A stretch of 64,000 bases of DNA from Ligaoa zhengdingensis (GCF_014384885.1 NZ_JACRST010000002.1:124001-188000); one strand, 5' to 3'; shown: positions 54,116 to 63,612, counted from the stretch's first letter. Numbers and translations: made by a program. Notes: a model not told the origin generated them from the sequence alone.

Positions 54116-54888
54116 ACCCCGCTCCCCTTCAGCGCGGCATAACGGCTGCGCACCTCCTGGATGCGGCCGCAGCTCATCTTGCCCTCAGGGCAGGAGCCGT
54201 GGAGACAGGGCGGGCCCGCCGCTGCGAACAGCGTGGGCGCGACCTCCGTCACCAGCCGGAGCATCTGCTCGGCCACCGCGCGGATTTCCCACTGGGCGCG
54301 GTTGCAGCACCGCTCGCGGAAGAAGTTGTGGAGGCTGCGCGCATTCATGGTGACCACCATCTTGGTATCGCAGGCGTTGGGCAGAACAAAGCGCGCGTCC
54401 TCCATCGCCTGTTTAGAGGCGATGCGCGCGGCTTCCTCTTCGCTTTTCCCCTGCGCCACCAAAACGGCGGTGTGCTTTTTGGTTAGTATCGCTGAAAGTT
54501 TGGCGTAATATTCCGCTGCGTCCCTCATCGCCTGTAAAAACAACGATTTTGCCTCGGCATCCGCTTCAATCTCGGGTGGGAGAATATAATCGAAATTTTC
54601 CTTGCTGACATAGCGCTGGCTCTGCACGCTGTAGGAGGCGATGCGGTGACGGGTGATCTGCGCCAAAAACGCGCGGGATACCCCTTCGATGCCAAAGGTG
54701 AAGCTCGCGTGTTCGATGGGGCTCTCGTGCCCGATCTGCGCGAGCATCCGCACAAAGCTCTCAGTTTTTTCCTCTGTCAACCCTGCAAGCAGGTCATCCA
54801 CCCCCGACTTGCTGTAGCACAGCTTGGCCGCTGCGGCCACCGTCCTTTCCGGGTCCGGGGTATGGCTGATCAGGGTTACTTTCGGCAT
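54112..54888 (-). CDS. thyX: Flavin-dependent thymidylate synthase ThyX
   Basis: 258 aa from ATG 54888 (SD AGGAGG). Makes dTMP from dUMP with FAD, NADPH and methylene-THF. The ThyX motif RHRIASYSVQSQRY (RHRxxS...R) is intact, with HESPIEHASFTFGIEGVSRAF before it and MNARSLHNFFRERCCNRAQWEIR after it. A C-terminal CLHGSCPEGKMSCG is a Cys-rich extra found in clostridial ThyX. First gene of the thyX-tmk operon. Confidence 0.93.
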   Translation of the reverse strand: MPKVTLISHTPDPERTVAAAAKLCYSKSGVDDLLAGLTEEKTESFVRMLAQIGHESPIEHASFTFGIEGVSRAFLAQITRHRIASYSVQSQRYVSKENFDYILPPEIEADAEAKSLFLQAMRDAAEYYAKLSAILTKKHTAVLVAQGKSEEEAARIASKQAMEDARFVLPNACDTKMVVTMNARSLHNFFRERCCNRAQWEIRAVAEQMLRLVTEVAPTLFAAAGPPCLHGSCPEGKMSCGRIQEVRSRYAALKGSGV

Positions 54889-55004
54889 GGCCCGATTCCT
54901 CCTTTTCACGTCCTGTAAGGGATGATTGCGCATATAAACCGAAGAGCCAGGAAGGCGCGGATGGCCTGCGCATAGTCCCCGGGTATAACAGCCGCTTTGC
55001 GGCT

Positions 55005-55033
55005 ATTATACCACAAAGAAAACCGCCTATCAA
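55005..55033 (-). promoter_or_regulatory. thyX promoter
   Basis: Minus strand TTGATA, 17 nt, TATAAT. Its -35 lies in the loop of the terminator of the upstream gene, and a small hairpin (AGCCGC/GCGGCT) follows the -10. Confidence 0.75.
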
Positions 55034-55056
55034 TTAATGACAGACGGTTTTTGTGG
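55011..55056 (-). terminator. Terminator after the Cys-rich protein gene
   Basis: CCACAAAGAAAACCG pairs with CGGTTTTTGTGG (one bulge) around a loop of about 15 nt. It overlaps the thyX promoter. Confidence 0.6.
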
Positions 55057-55162
55057 TTTTTTGACGAGAAGTGGAAGCCGGCCGCGGGATGGGCGCGCGC
55101 CGGTTCGGTTCGGCGCGCCCCGTCACGGCCGGGAACAGTGCGGTAAGTACAAATCTTTGCGA

Positions 55163-55939
55163 TCAGTCGCAGTGGCAATCCTGTTCGCGCGGGGGAAAGA
55201 AATCGCCTGTGGGGAATTTAATCGCTTTGAACACTTCGCAGGGGTCGTCGGTGGTGGTGATGCATTCCTTGTCGGGGATACAGAAGTCGTAAGCCGGCAC
55301 CATCATCTGCACGCTGCGCTCCAACTGCACGATGGTGAACATGCCGATGGTGACATACACGCATTTTTCCGGGGTGCATCCGCCGAAATCGCCCTTGAAG
55401 TTGCAGCAGATCTCCTTGGGGATTTCCACATGGCAGGGGCAGCAGTCATGGCAGGGGCAGACGCGCGCGGAGAGCACGATCGGGTCTACCACCGAGACGC
55501 AGGCGGTGGGCATATTGGTGCTGTACTGGTTGGGATGATCCGAGCAGTAGACGCGGACGTTGCCCTCGCTGCCGTACAGAATCACCTTTTTGGTGAAGTA
55601 CGCCAGGCCGTCCAGGATGCAGGGCGTGCTGCTGGCGGCGGTGTAAACCTGTACCTTAACCGAGAAGAAGAAGGTGATATCGACCGAGTAGAAGCCCTTA
55701 TTAAAGGGCACCGGTTCCACATCCAGGTACACATTCAGAATTTCCGCACTTTTGGCCTTCAGGTTGTTGCAGCCGTCGATAATCGCCTGATCTTCCGGCA
55801 CAAAGAATACCTGAAGGTCTTCCAGGCAGTCCTTGGCGCTGCAGCTGTCATAGATACGCTTGGTATCAATGCAGACTGCTTCTTTAAACAGGTTATTTCC
55901 GCAGCCGCTATTGCTGGTAGTTGCTTTCGGTTCAGCCAT
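55163..55939 (-). CDS. Cys-rich protein, putative spore-coat component
   Basis: 258 aa from ATG 55939 (SD TAGGAGG). No signal peptide or TM helix. 20 or so Cys residues, including CPCHDCCPCH near the middle and an end of CHCD; the rest is beta-rich (FYSVDITFFFSVKVQVY, CVYVTIGMFTIVQLERSV). Such abundant Cys in a cytosolic protein of a spore former suggests a cross-linked coat or exosporium layer. Family not recognised with certainty. The downstream terminator shows it is monocistronic. Confidence 0.6.
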   Translation of the reverse strand: MAEPKATTSNSGCGNNLFKEAVCIDTKRIYDSCSAKDCLEDLQVFFVPEDQAIIDGCNNLKAKSAEILNVYLDVEPVPFNKGFYSVDITFFFSVKVQVYTAASSTPCILDGLAYFTKKVILYGSEGNVRVYCSDHPNQYSTNMPTACVSVVDPIVLSARVCPCHDCCPCHVEIPKEICCNFKGDFGGCTPEKCVYVTIGMFTIVQLERSVQMMVPAYDFCIPDKECITTTDDPCEVFKAIKFPTGDFFPPREQDCHCD

Positions 55940-56062
55940 AATAATCCTCCTATTACTTATTGAAGAGTGCACTTCAATAACATAATATGAGGTCAAAGGA
56001 TTTATGTGATTAATTTTCGTCCATCGCCGGCCCGCGGAAGGGCATTTTTCCCCACAACAAAG

Positions 56063-56095
56063 CCATCCCCGCCCGGGGATACCGGACAGGGATGG
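56063..56095 (-). terminator. Weak hairpin after the TcaA-like gene
   Basis: CCATCCC / GGGATGG with an inner ATCCCC/GGGGAT; no proper U-tract (GGCTTTGTTG). Confidence 0.35.
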
Positions 56096-56116
56096 AAAAT
56101 CAGCCGTATAAGTGCA

Positions 56117-57904
56117 TCACGCCTTGATATCGAAGGTATCGGACGAGAAATCGAGGCTCTCCTTGACTTGGGTGCCGAAGACCTCCCACTCGCCGCTTCC
56201 GCTGTTGTAATGCATGGTGACGATCTGGTAGTTGCCGCCTGCGAACCACTTGCTGTCGTCGCTCTTGTATGCATAGTCATAATCCGCCTGGACGTTGAAG
56301 GTGGCGTACAATTCGCCGTCCTTCTCATAGCGGTCGATGCTGCGGCGGTCGAAGGTCATCGCGTGGAAGTCGAACAGCAGGTCCTTGTTGTAGGCCTCCA
56401 TCTTTTGCAGCAGATCCTCGCGGTAAGCCTCGCTCACCCCTTTGATGAGCTCGGGCTTCCACTGGTTGATCGCATCGAGGTAGGACAGGTAGAAGCTGTA
56501 AAACCGCGGGCCCAGACTGTTGATCAACTGGCGGTTGGTCATCTCAGCCGGGCTGGCCGGATTGGGGTTCTGCGCCTCCTGCTGGGCGATGTAATCGACC
56601 GCTTCGATCTGATCGCCCCCTCCAGCGACGGTGAAATCCTGGGTATACTGGTCGCAGCGGATGGTCACCTGCATCCCTTCAAACGCGGGATGCAGCACGA
56701 TAAAGCCGCCTTCGGGCTGGATAGAGGAGGATTTTCCGTCTACCAGCACCTCCAAACCGGTTTCCGTGCCGGCCAGCTCGACCTCGAGCGATGCGACCCC
56801 TTGCCCCAGCGAGACCTCCACCGGTACGGTGGAGGAAAAGCTGCCCGTGAGTTCGGCCCGGCCCAGCTCATATTCGGGGCCGTAGGCGCTGTACACCGCG
56901 TGGATAGTGTGGGACCCCGGCGACACCTTGAGCAACAGCCCGCCCTCCGCTAAGTCGGCGGACACGGCCTTGTCGTCCACGTAGAGGGTCATATCCTCCA
57001 CTGCGGTCTGCACTTTGACCTGTACCGGGCTCACCTTCACCACGTATTTCTGTGAAAACAGGGTGTCCTTGGTCTGCTTGAGGGAAAAACAGCTATATGT
57101 CTCGTTATATCCGCCCATCGCATCCCCCTGGGATGAGAGCAGATGGTCCTTCAACGCGGACAGGTCCATGTCCTCCCGCATCGACGCCACCATCCGAGCC
57201 ACGTCCTCCGACGAGGACAGCCCGCTGCCCGCTGTCTCGATGTTGGCCACCACATAGCTGTTGTCCCCCTGCGCTACCGCGTCCACAAACGCATCCACCG
57301 CCTTTTGAGGGGCGTTGGCCGCATTCATTTTGAGCAGCACAAACCCGATCGCACCCGCCAACGCCAAAACCAGCGCGGCCACGGTCATCCAAATCACGCC
57401 GGAGCCGTGCGAGGACCGCTTCTTCGGCTTCTGTGTGGAAACAGCGGCGGCCGGTTTTTCCCGCTTCTGTACCGGCAAGGGTTCCGGGATCGGAAGATCC
57501 CTCGCTTCCTCGTTCAGCTCCGATGCGGCAGGGAAATCCAACACCGCCACCGGAGCGGCGGATGGTTCTGGCGCAGCGGCCTGGACAGCCGCCTCCGGTT
57601 CCGCCTTTATCTCTACTGCTGAGGGTGGTGCCACAGCGGATTCCATCGGAATCTCCTCTTCAACCTCTTCGCTGATCGCCTGCCGCCACAGCTCCTCGGG
57701 CGTAAGCCGGGGAGCGGCCGGTTCGGGTTCCGAATGCTGCTCGGCGCGGTGCGCCGCACGGGGAGCACGCTGCGGCAACTCAGGTTCCGCCGCCGGCTCC
57801 GGCACGGGTGCAACCACAAGGCTCTCGCCGCATTCCGGGCAGAACTTGGCCCCCGGCAACGGCAAGGGGTTCCCGCAGAATGGACAATATTTCATCTGAT
57901 TCAC
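56117..57904 (-). CDS. Zinc-ribbon, single-pass TcaA-like envelope protein
   Basis: 595 aa. N-terminal zinc ribbon YCPFCG...FCPECGE (residues about 6-26), a Pro/Glu/Ala-rich cytoplasmic linker, a TM helix (VIWMTVAALVLALAGAIGFVLL, about 172-193), then an extracellular part with repeated beta domains and a C-terminal NTF2-like domain (YKSDDSKWFAGGNYQIVTMHY). This order matches TcaA/YvbJ proteins, which affect cell-wall antibiotic tolerance. GTG 57904 is the listed start; ATG 57895 three codons later is equally good. Confidence 0.78.
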   Translation of the reverse strand: MNQMKYCPFCGNPLPLPGAKFCPECGESLVVAPVPEPAAEPELPQRAPRAAHRAEQHSEPEPAAPRLTPEELWRQAISEEVEEEIPMESAVAPPSAVEIKAEPEAAVQAAAPEPSAAPVAVLDFPAASELNEEARDLPIPEPLPVQKREKPAAAVSTQKPKKRSSHGSGVIWMTVAALVLALAGAIGFVLLKMNAANAPQKAVDAFVDAVAQGDNSYVVANIETAGSGLSSSEDVARMVASMREDMDLSALKDHLLSSQGDAMGGYNETYSCFSLKQTKDTLFSQKYVVKVSPVQVKVQTAVEDMTLYVDDKAVSADLAEGGLLLKVSPGSHTIHAVYSAYGPEYELGRAELTGSFSSTVPVEVSLGQGVASLEVELAGTETGLEVLVDGKSSSIQPEGGFIVLHPAFEGMQVTIRCDQYTQDFTVAGGGDQIEAVDYIAQQEAQNPNPASPAEMTNRQLINSLGPRFYSFYLSYLDAINQWKPELIKGVSEAYREDLLQKMEAYNKDLLFDFHAMTFDRRSIDRYEKDGELYATFNVQADYDYAYKSDDSKWFAGGNYQIVTMHYNSGSGEWEVFGTQVKESLDFSSDTFDIKA

Positions 57905-57954
57905 TCGCTTTCTCTCATTTCATCCCAATGCGCATTACAGGAACGAAACCGCTC

Positions 57955-60315
57955 CTATAATTTTTTTAGCTTTGCAAAATTTGCCATCAATTTTTTGGTG
58001 CCGCCGCGTTCAAACGCGGCTTCCACCAGCAGGTCGTTGGCCATCGGCGTCACCGAGAGCACCATGCCCTCGCCGAACACCTTGTGGGCCACCAGGTCGC
58101 CCGGCTTGAGGTCGATCTTCGCCGCCACTGGCTGGGTCGCTTCCACTGAGGAAAGCCCGCCCGTGCGGATGGCGCGCGACTCCTGCTGCGGGTAGGCGGA
58201 TACACGGTGCTGCACCACGGTGGCGTCCTCCACATCCAGCAGCTCCTTGGGGATTTCACCCACAAAGCGCGACAGCCGGTTGCGGGTGGTCTGGCCGAAC
58301 AACAGGCGCTGAGCCGCCGTGGTGAGATACAACCGTTTTTTGGCCCGGGTGATGCCCACATAGGCGAGCCTCCGCTCCTCCTCGATCTCGGACGGGGAGT
58401 TCATCGACATGCGGCCCGGGAAGATGCCCTCCTCTGCGCCCGCCAGAAACACATACGGGAACTCCAGGCCTTTGGCGGAGTGCATTGTCATCATCAACAC
58501 CGTATCGTCGTCCAGATCGGTGCGGTCCATATCGGTATAAAGCGCGACCTCCTCCAAAAACTGCGAGAGGTCGCCGTCCTCGTTTTCTTCCTCAAATTTG
58601 ACCATTGTGGATTTGAGCTCCTCGATATTTTCCAGACGCGTCTGACCCTCAAAGCCCTGCGCCAGCAGATACAGGTGATAGCCTGTGCGGGACATGACCT
58701 CGTCCAGCAGTGTGCTGAGCGGCTCGTCCTCCGCGGTCTTCTGCAGTTCCAGGATCATCTGCACAAACTCGCCGAGCGGTTTTGTCTTTTTTTGCATCGC
58801 CGCATAGCTTTCGGCGTTGGCGATCACCTCAAACAGTGGGATCCCCAGCTGCGCCGAAATCTGTTCGGCCGCTGCGACGGTGCTGTCGCCGATGCCGCGC
58901 TTGGGCTCGTTGATGATGCGCTTCAGACGCACGCTGTCGCTGGGGTTGTTGATGACGCTCAGATAGGCCACCATGTCGCGGATCTCCTTGCGCTCGAAGA
59001 AGCGCAGGCCGCCGATAATTTTGTAGGGCACCCCCGCTTTGACGAATGCGCGTTCGATCATGTTGGACTGCGCATTCATCCGGTAGAGCACCGCATGATC
59101 CTTGTATTTGGCCCCGTTTTCCACATTTTTGAGCACGGTGTCCACGATGAACCTGGCCTCCCCCTGCTCGTCGGCCGCGCGGTAGAGCTGCACCTGCTCG
59201 CCGCTGTCGTTCTGGGTCCAGAGGGTTTTGCCCTTGCGCTCGGTGTTGTGAGCGATCACCGCGTTGGCAGCGTCGAGGATGCGCTGGGTGCAGCGGTAGT
59301 TCTGTTCCAGCCTGATCACCTTGGCGCCGGGGAACTGGTTTTCAAAGCTCAGAATATTTTCGATGGTGGCGCCCCGGAACTTGTAGATGCTCTGGTCGTC
59401 ATCCCCCACTACGCAGAGATTTTTATGCCTGCCCGCCAACAGGCTGACCAATTGGTACTGGGCGTGGTTGGTGTCCTGGTATTCGTCCACCATGATGTAT
59501 TTATAGCGGTTCTGATAGTGCTCCAACACGTCGGGGTACTGCTGAAACAGCCTCACCGTCAGGAGGATGATGTCGTCAAAATCCACCGCGTTGGCGCTCT
59601 TCAGGGTATTTTGGTAGCTGCGGTAGATCTTCGCGATAACCCCCATGCGGTAGTCCCCGTTCGATCCCTCCGCAAGCTGCTCCGGGCCGAGCAGCTCATC
59701 CTTGGCCCGGCCGATCACCGAGAGCACCGATTTGGGCGGAAAGGTGCGGTCGTCCACATTCAGCGACTTCATCGCGTCCTTAACCACCCGCAGGCTGTCG
59801 TCGGTGTCGTAGATCGTGAAGCTCTTTCCATAGCCGAGCGGTTCGATCTCCCGCCGCAGGATGCGCACACAGGCGCTGTGAAACGTTGCGGCCATCACGT
59901 CGTTGGCGCTGTCGCCCAGCATCGCAGCGAGCCGCTCCTTGAGCTCCCCCGCCGCTTTGTTGGTGAAGGTGATTGCCAGAATGTTCCACGGCTTGGGCCT
60001 GTCCTCGCTGATGATTTCAGCCAGGCGTTCCTCATCTGTCTGGCTGCCCGCTGCAAAATCGCGCAGATAGGCGATATTCTCCTCGGTGAGCCAGGACGGC
60101 ACCCCCTCTGTGCTGGCGGCCCGGCCAAACCGCACCAGATTGGCCACGCGGTTGACCAGCACCGTGGTTTTGCCGCTGCCCGCGCCGGCCAGGATCAGCA
60201 CCGGGCCGTCTGTTTGCAGCACCGCCTCGCGCTGCCGGTCGTTCATGCGCGCAAACACCCGTTTCAGCGCAGCCTGTTTGAGCGTCTGATATTCCTGTGA
60301 TGTGATATTAACCAT
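57955..60315 (-). CDS. pcrA: UvrD/PcrA-type DNA helicase
   Basis: 786 aa from ATG 60315 (SD GGAGG). Superfamily-1 motifs: Q motif MNDRQREAV, Walker A LAGAGSGKTT, AITFTNKAA, VDEYQDTN, VGDDDQSIYKFRGA, EQNYRC, TMHSAKGLEFPYVFLAG, YVGITRAKK. The C-terminus ends with a DGDxV-like KPGDLVAHKVFGEGMVLSV Tudor domain that binds RNA polymerase in PcrA. Unwinds DNA in repair and resolves replication-transcription conflicts. Confidence 0.95.
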   Translation of the reverse strand: MVNITSQEYQTLKQAALKRVFARMNDRQREAVLQTDGPVLILAGAGSGKTTVLVNRVANLVRFGRAASTEGVPSWLTEENIAYLRDFAAGSQTDEERLAEIISEDRPKPWNILAITFTNKAAGELKERLAAMLGDSANDVMAATFHSACVRILRREIEPLGYGKSFTIYDTDDSLRVVKDAMKSLNVDDRTFPPKSVLSVIGRAKDELLGPEQLAEGSNGDYRMGVIAKIYRSYQNTLKSANAVDFDDIILLTVRLFQQYPDVLEHYQNRYKYIMVDEYQDTNHAQYQLVSLLAGRHKNLCVVGDDDQSIYKFRGATIENILSFENQFPGAKVIRLEQNYRCTQRILDAANAVIAHNTERKGKTLWTQNDSGEQVQLYRAADEQGEARFIVDTVLKNVENGAKYKDHAVLYRMNAQSNMIERAFVKAGVPYKIIGGLRFFERKEIRDMVAYLSVINNPSDSVRLKRIINEPKRGIGDSTVAAAEQISAQLGIPLFEVIANAESYAAMQKKTKPLGEFVQMILELQKTAEDEPLSTLLDEVMSRTGYHLYLLAQGFEGQTRLENIEELKSTMVKFEEENEDGDLSQFLEEVALYTDMDRTDLDDDTVLMMTMHSAKGLEFPYVFLAGAEEGIFPGRMSMNSPSEIEEERRLAYVGITRAKKRLYLTTAAQRLLFGQTTRNRLSRFVGEIPKELLDVEDATVVQHRVSAYPQQESRAIRTGGLSSVEATQPVAAKIDLKPGDLVAHKVFGEGMVLSVTPMANDLLVEAAFERGGTKKLMANFAKLKKL

Positions 60316-60722
60316 GATTCCTCCCAAAAGCGCCGCCAAACCGGGCAGCGTTAGAAACACTGACGTTTGTCTTGTGGCTATGACAGCGCGAACACACAAT
60401 ATGCAGTGATGTCATAGGCCCGCCTACCGGACGGCCGCAAAATAAAAGATGAAAATCGCTTTTCGGTTATTATAGCATAAATCAGGCCAAAAGCGGAACT
60501 TCGCTTTCGCAATCGTCATAAACGATTATCCGCCCTGCGGGCGAAGCCCGCTTCCACTGAAACAACCGCATTGCGGCGCTGCCGCGCCGCTGTTGCACAA
60601 AACGCGACAACCAAACGGCAGGCCGTTTGGTTTACGATTATTATAGCATACTGCGTCGAAAAAGGGAACAAGGCTGCCCGTCAAAAACGAACAGCCTTGC
60701 AAAATTTTACCAAATAAATCTC
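60316..60722. other. Palindrome-rich intergenic region, 406 bp
   Basis: No gene. Contains hairpins GCGGGC-GAA-GCCCGC (60537-60551), CCAAACGGC-n2-GCCGTTTGG (60611-60630) and AATCGT...ACGATT (60511-60527), and two minus-strand extended -10 boxes TATGCTATAAT (ATTATA at 60469-60474 and 60640-60645), either of which could start pcrA. The decarboxylase end has AAGGCTG...CAGCCTT (about 60670-60698), a weak terminator. Confidence 0.5.
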
Positions 60723-61949
60723 TTATTTCAAGATAGCCAGCAACACGCCCGCCGCAACAGCAGAACCGATGACGCCCGCCACGTTGGGGCCCATCGCATG
60801 CATGAGCAGGAAGTTGGAGGGGTTCTCCTGCTGGCCGACCTTCTGGGAAACGCGCGCCGCCATGGGAACCGCCGAGACGCCGGCCGAACCGATCAGCGGG
60901 TTGACCTTGCCGCCGGTTACAACGCACATCAGCTTGCCGAACAGCACGCCGCCCGCGGTGCCGAAGCTAAACGCGATCAGGCCGAGCACCACAATGCCGA
61001 GGGTCTTGGGGGACAGGAAGTTGGCAGCAGTCGCAGTTGCGCCGACCGACACGCCCAGGAAGATGGTGACGATGTTCATCAGCTCGTTCTGAGCGGTCTT
61101 GACCAGGCGATCCACCACGCCGGACTCCTTCATCAGGTTGCCGAGCATCAACATGCCGACCAGCGGAGCCGCGTCGGGCACGATGAACGAAACCACGATG
61201 GTGGTGAGCACCGGGAATGCCAGCTTCTCAATTCTGGAAACGGGACGGAGCTGCTCCATAACGATCATGCGCTCCTTTTTGGTGGTGAGCGCTTTCATGA
61301 TGGGGGGCTGGATCAGCGGGACCAGCGCCATGTACGAGTACGCCGCGACCGCGATGGAACCGAGCAGGCCCGGGGCGAGGGTCTTAGCCACATAGATGGC
61401 GGTGGGGCCGTCCGCGCCGCCGATGATGCCGATGGCGCCCGCGTCAGCAGCGGTGAAGCCGATCGTCTCGGGAAACGCTGCGCCCAGCGCCAGCGCGCCG
61501 AAGAAGGTGAGGAAGATACCGAGCTGAGCCGCCGCGCCCAGCAGGAAGCTCTTGGGGTTTGCGATCAGCGGGCCGAAGTCGGTCATCGCGCCGATACCCA
61601 GGAAGATGAGCGGCGGATAGACGCCCAGCTTGACGCCTAAGTACAGGATATCCAAAAGACCGCCGTGGTTCATAATCTCCATGGCGTTCATCACCGAACC
61701 GTCGGCCTGGATTTGGAAGAATTCGGGGTGGTACATACCCGCCATCGGCAGGTTGGTGAGCAGCATGCCGAACGCGATGGGGATGAGCAGCAGGGGCTCA
61801 AACCCTTTTTTGATCGCGAGGTAAAACAGCACGCAGGAAATCAAAATCATCACCAGCTGCAGTAGGCCTTCGGTGGTCGCGAGCTGGGGAAACGCGGATT
61901 TTGCAATGATGCCCTGAACGGCTTCCACGAAGCCATTGATTATCTCCAT
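60723..61949 (-). CDS. Na+-translocating decarboxylase beta subunit (OadB/MmdB/GcdB family)
   Basis: 408 aa membrane protein that couples biotin-carboxyl decarboxylation to Na+ export. Seen: LLIPIAFGMLLTNLP, the Na+-site block GIGAMTDFGPLIANP with the key Asp, GIIGGADGPTAIYVA, and VSAVPMAARVSQ with MGPNVAGVIGSA near the end; about eleven hydrophobic segments. Follows a gamma/delta-like subunit by 57 nt. Whether the partner is oxaloacetate, methylmalonyl-CoA or glutaconyl-CoA decarboxylase cannot be told, since no carboxyltransferase or biotin-carrier gene is in the window. Confidence 0.93.
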   Translation of the reverse strand: MEIINGFVEAVQGIIAKSAFPQLATTEGLLQLVMILISCVLFYLAIKKGFEPLLLIPIAFGMLLTNLPMAGMYHPEFFQIQADGSVMNAMEIMNHGGLLDILYLGVKLGVYPPLIFLGIGAMTDFGPLIANPKSFLLGAAAQLGIFLTFFGALALGAAFPETIGFTAADAGAIGIIGGADGPTAIYVAKTLAPGLLGSIAVAAYSYMALVPLIQPPIMKALTTKKERMIVMEQLRPVSRIEKLAFPVLTTIVVSFIVPDAAPLVGMLMLGNLMKESGVVDRLVKTAQNELMNIVTIFLGVSVGATATAANFLSPKTLGIVVLGLIAFSFGTAGGVLFGKLMCVVTGGKVNPLIGSAGVSAVPMAARVSQKVGQQENPSNFLLMHAMGPNVAGVIGSAVAAGVLLAILK

Positions 61950-62006
61950 AGTCTCTCTGTTCCTTTCTTGCAGTTAGTCGTCCGTGTCGATCAAGGCCAG
62001 CCCGGA

Positions 62007-62372
62007 TTAAAACGGGCTGGTGTTCTGCTGCATCCCCGCCAGGCTCCAGACAGAACGGCCGCGCGCGGTTTCTTTCGCCCGGCGCACGCTGTGGATGGCA
62101 AAGCCGGAGCCGCCCAACACAGCGGCAATGGAAGCGGAGATCACCGCGACAACCTCATCCGAGATGCCGTCTTCGACGATCTGCGCCGGGACCGCCTTGG
62201 GTGCAGGGGACGCCGCCTTTACCGGGTCACCGGATTTATTGTTTTTTTTTGCGTTTACGGCGCTGTCCATGATCTTGCCGAACGCCATTACGATGAGCGT
62301 CAGGATAATCAGGACCAAAAAGACGATGCTGATGCCCGAAAGGATCACAGTCCACGCGAGTGTAAAGTCCAT
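62007..62372 (-). CDS. OadG-type small membrane subunit of the Na+ decarboxylase
   Basis: 121 aa from ATG 62372 (SD AAAGGAG). One TM helix at the N-terminus (LAWTVILSGISIVFLVLIILTLIVMAFGKIM) followed by a Lys/Ala/Pro-rich linker and the short conserved part DEVVAVISASIAAVLGG, the OadG/MmdD pattern. Such subunits assemble the carboxyltransferase with the beta subunit at the membrane. First gene of the operon with OadB. Confidence 0.85.
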   Translation of the reverse strand: MDFTLAWTVILSGISIVFLVLIILTLIVMAFGKIMDSAVNAKKNNKSGDPVKAASPAPKAVPAQIVEDGISDEVVAVISASIAAVLGGSGFAIHSVRRAKETARGRSVWSLAGMQQNTSPF

Positions 62373-62450
62373 AAATCTATCTCCTTTTCCATAATATACA
62401 ATTCTTTTTTCGATTTTTTGGTTTGCCCGCCAAAAATCGAAATCAAATTT

Positions 62451-62479
62451 ATTATAGTACAAAATGAATTTTTTTTCAA
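62451..62479 (-). promoter_or_regulatory. Decarboxylase-operon promoter
   Basis: Minus strand TTGAAA, 17 nt, TATAAT, in AT-rich context. Confidence 0.75.
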
Positions 62480-62533
62480 TTCTTTTGGAACAAAATATTG
62501 ACTTTTTTTAAACAATCTTTTCGTACAAAAAGT

Positions 62534-62561
62534 GGGGAGGACGGCTTTCGCCGTCCTCCCC
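62534..62561 (-). terminator. Terminator after galT
   Basis: Perfect 12-bp stem GGGGAGGACGGC / GCCGTCCTCCCC, 4-nt loop, then ACTTTTTG on the minus strand. Confidence 0.85.
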
Positions 62562-62597
62562 AAAGCTCAAAACCTCAAACAAAGGGTATTCACTTGA

Positions 62598-63578
62598 TTA
62601 TTTCTGGCTGTCCAAAAAACGCTTGTGCGCCTCGCGCAGCTCCTCGCTGGTCGCCTCGGGGCAGGTGGGATTGCAGTGCGCCCACACGCCGGTCTCGCTG
62701 GAGGCGTTGAACTTGATCTTGTCGGCCGAGCGCATCGGCGGGAAGAACTCGATGTGGAAATGCCAGTAGGCGCTGGTGTCCTCGCCGTTGACCGGCGCGT
62801 TGTGCATACACATCATGTACGGGAAGCGGTAGCCGAACAGGCTGTCGAGCATGCCCACCGTCTGCTTCAGGCAGACCGCGAGATCCTTCTTCTCCGCGTC
62901 GGTGAGCTCCGCGATGTTGCCCACATGGCGGTTGGCGAAGATGTACACGCCGTAGGGATACTCGGTGAAGAACGGCAGGAACACCGTGAAGTGCTCGGTC
63001 TGGAAGATCACGCGCTTCTGGAACGCGAGCTCCTCCTTGAGCATCCGGCAGTAGATGCACTCGTTTTCCTTGGCGAGATGCTCCTTGGCGGACTCCATCT
63101 CCAGCTCAATCTTCTTGGGCACGAAGGGATAGCCGTAGATCTGGCCGTGGGGGTGGGGCATGGTGACGCCCACCGCCTCGCCGCGGTTTTCAAAGATGAA
63201 CACATATTTGATCTTCTCGTCCTTCGAGAGCTCGGTGAAACGCTCGCTCCAGAGGTCCACCAGCTTGGCGACATGCTCGTCGCTCAACTCGGGCAAAGTG
63301 GTGGTGTGGCCGGGCGAGTACAGAATGACCTCGCACTTGCCGTAGGCATCGGCGGTTTTGAAGAAGCCGTTCGCCACGTCGTCGGGCACCGGCGGGTTTT
63401 GGGAAAGCGCCGGGAAGTCGTTGTCATATTCCAGCACCTCGTAGCTCTTGGGAACCTTGTCGTTGTCCGGCCCCGGGCAGAACGGGCACCAATCCTTCGG
63501 CATCTGCGGGCGCGCCTGCCGGTGCGATGCGATCATCACCCAATCCCTGGTAAAGGGATGCCATCTCAATTCAGCCAT
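62598..63578 (-). CDS. galT: Galactose-1-phosphate uridylyltransferase
   Basis: 326 aa. Transfers UMP between UDP-glucose and galactose-1-phosphate in the Leloir pathway. Zinc-binding CPFC near residue 31, the active-site HPHGQ (His-x-His; GVTMPHPHGQIYGYP), a second CIYC, and C-terminal HFHIEFFPP. Follows galK by 34 nt, so the two form one operon that continues beyond the right edge. Confidence 0.94.
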   Translation of the reverse strand: MAELRWHPFTRDWVMIASHRQARPQMPKDWCPFCPGPDNDKVPKSYEVLEYDNDFPALSQNPPVPDDVANGFFKTADAYGKCEVILYSPGHTTTLPELSDEHVAKLVDLWSERFTELSKDEKIKYVFIFENRGEAVGVTMPHPHGQIYGYPFVPKKIELEMESAKEHLAKENECIYCRMLKEELAFQKRVIFQTEHFTVFLPFFTEYPYGVYIFANRHVGNIAELTDAEKKDLAVCLKQTVGMLDSLFGYRFPYMMCMHNAPVNGEDTSAYWHFHIEFFPPMRSADKIKFNASSETGVWAHCNPTCPEATSEELREAHKRFLDSQK

Positions 63579-63612
63579 CTTATGTATCCTCCTCTATTCC
63601 AAACACCAGTTG

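Noticed and set aside
58207..60300. 697-codon open frame on the plus strand
   Set aside because: Antisense to pcrA, whose helicase motifs are complete; no SD or recognisable domain.
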